8,393 nt of DNA from NCBI GenBank assembly GCA_002315615.1, contig DCHK01000008.1:71978-80370 (forward strand), in the 5' to 3' direction. The DNA comes from Bacteroidales bacterium UBA1754 (lineage in GTDB: Bacteria; Bacteroidota; Bacteroidia; Bacteroidales; Paludibacteraceae). The notes under the pieces were generated by a model. It did no database searches, was not told the DNA's origin, and worked only from the letters and a program-made list of their open reading frames with translations. Both the position numbers and the translations under genes were made by a program. Positions 6,694 through 8,393 of the stretch are shown here, piece after piece (positions within the stretch are counted from its first letter, which is position 1; each line of letters begins with the position of its first letter).

Positions 6694-6724
6694 TAATAAA
6701 TATTTTGCGATTTAATATTTATTA
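6694..6724. repeat. 11-bp perfect inverted repeat around the -33 box of the usp-ygbA promoter
   Basis: TAATAAATATT (6694-6704) and AATATTTATTA (6714-6724) are exact reverse complements with a 9-base spacer TTGCGATTT. The spacer begins with the TTG of the -33 box, so a dimeric protein bound here would cover the promoter. The arms are purely A+T, so chance is more plausible than for a GC-containing site. No known regulator motif is recognised. Confidence 0.6.
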
Positions 6725-6735
6725 GTGTATATTTA
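6705..6735 (+). promoter_or_regulatory. Candidate promoter of the DUF2007-USP / ygbA operon
   Basis: TTG (6705-6707), 20 bases, then TATATTTA (6728-6735), which is one base off TAnnTTTG (final A instead of G). The imperfect -7 box would suit a promoter that needs activation. The box ends 26 bases before the ATG at 6762. The 120-base AT-rich gap from the tRNA-Lys terminator contains no other good candidate on this strand. Confidence 0.55.
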
Positions 6736-6761
6736 CAATTGAACTTAAAAACCTAATCACT

Positions 6762-7856
6762 ATGGAAGATACTTTGGTAACCATTGCAATTCATACGCTT
6801 CAGAAAGCAGAATTGCTGAAAGAAATGCTCGAACAAAAGGGTATTTCGGTATTTATTCAAGATATTGACAGTTCGAGTAAAAGTGCCGAATCGAAAGCTG
6901 GCGTGAGGGTACGCATCAAAATGTCCGATTTGGAACGTGCTTTAAGCTTGATTGAAGAAAACAAGGTAAAAAATCCTGATTTTGAAAAGTCAAAAATTCT
7001 AATTCCCGTAGATTTTTCGGAATGCTCAATGAATGCTTGCGAATTTGGTTTCCGCTTGGCAAATTTGATGGGAGCAGAAATTGTACTTTTGCACACATTC
7101 TTTACGCCAATTTATGGTTCATACGCTTTTGCCGATAGCAATGTTTCTGGTGGAACAGACTCTAATACTTTGCTCGACATTGAAACTAATGTAAATTCGG
7201 AAATTGAGTTCTTGAAAAATGCGCTCAACACCAAGATGCAACAAGGACTGATTCCAAACGTGAAATTCGAATGTGTTACGCGAGAAGGTATTCCCGAAGA
7301 GGAAATTATTATTTATAGTGAAGTTTGTGCGCCAGCATTTATTGTGATGGGAACACGTGGTAGAGACAAGAAAGACAGCGATTTAATTGGTAGCGTAACC
7401 GCCGAAGTTATTGAGCAAAGTCAGTTTCCTGTGTTTGTGATACCAGAAAACGCTTCGTTCTCAAACTTTTCGTCGATGAAAAACATTGCGTACACCACAA
7501 ATTTTGGACAGAAAGATTTGATTGCGTTCGAGAAAGCGATTCATCACTTGAAACCTTTTAATTTTAAGTTGTCGTTTGTACATATTCAGCAAAAGTTTGA
7601 TATGTGGAACGAGATTAAATTGGCAGGTATAAAAGACTATTTCAAAACTAATTATCCGAATATTACAATGGAATATTACCTGATTAAAAACGATGATATT
7701 CTTACGGCTTTCGATAATTTTGTTATTGAGAATAAGATTGATTTGATAACAATTAATTCTCACAAGAGAAACATTTTTGCAAGATTTTTCAATCCAAGTT
7801 TGTCGAGAAAAATGATTTTCCATTCAGAAACTCCGATGCTTATTTTTCACGGATAA
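6762..7856 (+). CDS. DUF2007-like domain fused to tandem universal stress (USP) domains
   Basis: The 364-residue, soluble (no signal or membrane segment) product appears to have three parts. Residues 1-68 resemble the DUF2007 putative signal-transducing domain: VTIAIHTLQKAELLKEMLEQKGISVFI then a VRVRIKMSDLERALSLI tail. Residues 77-228 are a USP domain starting KILIPVDFS (D84). Its ATP-binding signature G-x2-G-x9-G-S is complete (G197, G200, G210, S211). Residues 240-364 are a second USP fold (NIAYTTNF ... PMLIFHG) whose phosphate-binding loop has decayed to SHKRNIFARFFNPSLSRK. One half probably binds ATP or a related nucleotide and the other does not. USP proteins accumulate under starvation and stress; the ligand here is unknown. 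The stop codon abuts the next ATG (TAA then ATG), so translation is likely coupled to ygbA. The DUF2007 assignment is from sequence wording only. Confidence 0.82.
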   Translation: MEDTLVTIAIHTLQKAELLKEMLEQKGISVFIQDIDSSSKSAESKAGVRVRIKMSDLERALSLIEENKVKNPDFEKSKILIPVDFSECSMNACEFGFRLANLMGAEIVLLHTFFTPIYGSYAFADSNVSGGTDSNTLLDIETNVNSEIEFLKNALNTKMQQGLIPNVKFECVTREGIPEEEIIIYSEVCAPAFIVMGTRGRDKKDSDLIGSVTAEVIEQSQFPVFVIPENASFSNFSSMKNIAYTTNFGQKDLIAFEKAIHHLKPFNFKLSFVHIQQKFDMWNEIKLAGIKDYFKTNYPNITMEYYLIKNDDILTAFDNFVIENKIDLITINSHKRNIFARFFNPSLSRKMIFHSETPMLIFHG

Positions 7857-8186
7857 ATGACGCGTATTGAGCAAGAGAAACGTGTTGTGAAATGGATGAT
7901 AGAATTTTATTGTAAACATCATCACAACAATCCAGTATGCGACGAATGTTCTGAATTGTGCGAATATGCAACGAGTCGTTTATCTCTTTGCAAATTTGGA
8001 GAAAACAAAACAACATGCAAAAATTGTCCCGTTCATTGTTACAAGCCGATTATGCGTGAAAAAATACGCAACGTTATGCGATTTTCTGGACCACGGATGT
8101 TTTTTCACCATCCAATTGTGGCATTAAAACATTTGTTTTACAATTATACTGATACAAAAAAACTAAAATCTCAACAAGAAACTTAA
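7857..8186 (+). CDS. ygbA: YgbA family protein (nitrous-oxide-stimulated-promoter family)
   Basis: The 109-residue product matches the YgbA_NO family. It opens RIEQEKRVVKWMIEFYCKHHH (3-23), continues with CEYATSRLSLCKFGENKTTCKNCPVHCYKP (35-64) and closes IRNVMRFSGPRMFFHHPIVALKHL (70-93). Eight cysteines (19, 28, 31, 35, 45, 54, 57, 61) include C28-x2-C31-x3-C35 and C54-x2-C57-x3-C61. That arrangement suggests metal or Fe-S binding, which I infer and cannot prove. In enterics ygbA belongs to NO-responsive (NsrR) regulons, but its biochemical role is not settled. Length is full for the family. It starts on the base after the upstream stop codon and must share that transcript. The last codons and stop lie inside the terminator hairpin. 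The only unusual part is the polar tail after about residue 97, which is the part dictated by the hairpin. Confidence 0.88.
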   Translation: MTRIEQEKRVVKWMIEFYCKHHHNNPVCDECSELCEYATSRLSLCKFGENKTTCKNCPVHCYKPIMREKIRNVMRFSGPRMFFHHPIVALKHLFYNYTDTKKLKSQQET

Positions 8187-8202
8187 CTTGTTGAGATTTT
8201 TT
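8165..8202 (+). terminator. Terminator overlapping the ygbA 3' coding end
   Basis: A perfect 14-bp stem AAAATCTCAACAAG / CTTGTTGAGATTTT (8165-8178 and 8187-8200) has loop AAACTTAA and ends in six T. The left arm encodes the last residues of YgbA and the TAA stop (8184-8186) lies in the loop. Ribosomes finishing ygbA would block the stem, so termination may be coupled to translation. Confidence 0.9.
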
Positions 8203-8252
8203 ATCGTAAGTTGGGTCGCCTTTTAAATTGTTACAAAAAGCACCGATTTTTT

Positions 8253-8280
8253 GCAAAATTGTAAGTACGAGAAATTTTGC
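8253..8280. repeat. 8-bp inverted repeat between the promoter boxes at 8259-8288
   Basis: GCAAAATT (8253-8260) and AATTTTGC (8273-8280) are exact reverse complements with a 12-base spacer. Outer arms GATTT (8245-8249) and AAATC (8289-8293) add imperfect symmetry. The dyad fills the space between the -33 and -7 boxes, the usual place for a repressor operator. No specific regulator can be named. Confidence 0.5.
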
Positions 8281-8288
8281 TAAATTTG
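8259..8288 (+). promoter_or_regulatory. Promoter reading out of the right edge of the window
   Basis: TTG (8259-8261), 19 bases, then TAAATTTG (8281-8288), an exact -33/-7 pair of the Bacteroidota type. It follows the ygbA terminator by about 60 bases and faces an ATG 11 bases downstream. Confidence 0.7.
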
Positions 8289-8299
8289 AAATCGTTGAA

Positions 8300-8383
8300 A
8301 TGGTCACTTTTGATTTTTATAATCAGTTAGTTATAAGTGAGTTACACCAGTTCTTGGAACGTTTACAGGAAAGCTTCGCCTAA
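8300..8383 (+). CDS. Possible 27-codon small ORF
   Basis: This is the only ATG after the 8259-8288 promoter. It opens a 27-codon frame ending in TAA (peptide begins MVTFDFYNQLVISELHQ and ends in FA). No family is recognised. Its spacing from the -7 box would suit a short-leader mRNA. The transcript could equally be a non-coding RNA or the leader of a gene beyond the edge; the remaining 10 bases hold nothing further. Confidence 0.25.
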   Translation: MVTFDFYNQLVISELHQFLERLQESFA

Positions 8384-8393
8384 TTGTTATATA

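Noticed and set aside
8074..8307. 77-codon minus-strand frame across the ygbA 3' end
   Set aside because: It runs through the terminator hairpin and antisense to ygbA, does not start at an ATG, and shows no family motif.
8300..8393. Start of a known structured RNA (RNase P, tmRNA, SRP RNA)
   Set aside because: None of the conserved core motifs of these RNAs is visible in the 94 bases available.
1..8393. Defence system, mobile element, prophage or integron
   Set aside because: No transposase, integrase, nuclease, toxin, terminal repeats or target duplications were seen; base composition and promoter style are uniform.

Overview
The window looks like a chromosomal segment from a low-GC member of the Bacteroidota, most likely Bacteroidales-like. 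The evidence is concordant. TrmD, YigZ and the MurF-type ligase have the wording typical of that phylum. There is a DUF3078 outer-membrane protein. No start codon is preceded by a clear Shine-Dalgarno sequence. Several promoters fit the Bacteroidota primary-sigma pattern, TTG or TTTG, 19-20 bases, then TAnnTTTG. No insertion sequence, prophage, CRISPR array, toxin-antitoxin pair or defence system is visible, and the content is mostly housekeeping.

Positions 1-2530 carry two minus-strand genes read leftward: rlmD (23S rRNA uracil methyltransferase), then, 14 bases later, the first 368 codons of a murF-type ligase, probably the murF-alr fusion, which leaves the window at its left edge. From about 2590 a DUF3078 outer-membrane protein is read rightward and converges on trmD (minus strand, 4433-3750). 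Their 3' ends share one hairpin that can terminate both directions, and a 7-base tandem repeat lies between the hairpin and trmD and overlaps the trmD stop codon. A second probable outer-membrane barrel of unknown function (4522-5613) is read rightward and converges on tRNA-Cys(GCA), again with a shared hairpin.

From 5762 to 6638 there are the tRNA-Cys promoter, the YigZ/IMPACT-family gene (minus strand), a divergent promoter zone, tRNA-Lys(CUU) and a strong terminator. The right-hand part (6694-8202) is a self-contained two-gene transcription unit. Its promoter has an 11-base perfect inverted repeat around the -33 element. The first gene encodes a DUF2007-like domain joined to two universal-stress (USP) domains. 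The second encodes a cysteine-rich YgbA-family protein, a family that belongs to nitrosative-stress regulons in enterics. The two reading frames abut with no spacer, and the terminator stem is built from the last codons of the second gene. This pair is the most interesting part of the window and suggests a nitrosative, redox or energy-stress role, but that is inference.

The last 190 bases hold a good promoter with a dyad between its two boxes and only a 27-codon open frame before the window ends. Family names rest on recognised motifs, not on database searches.
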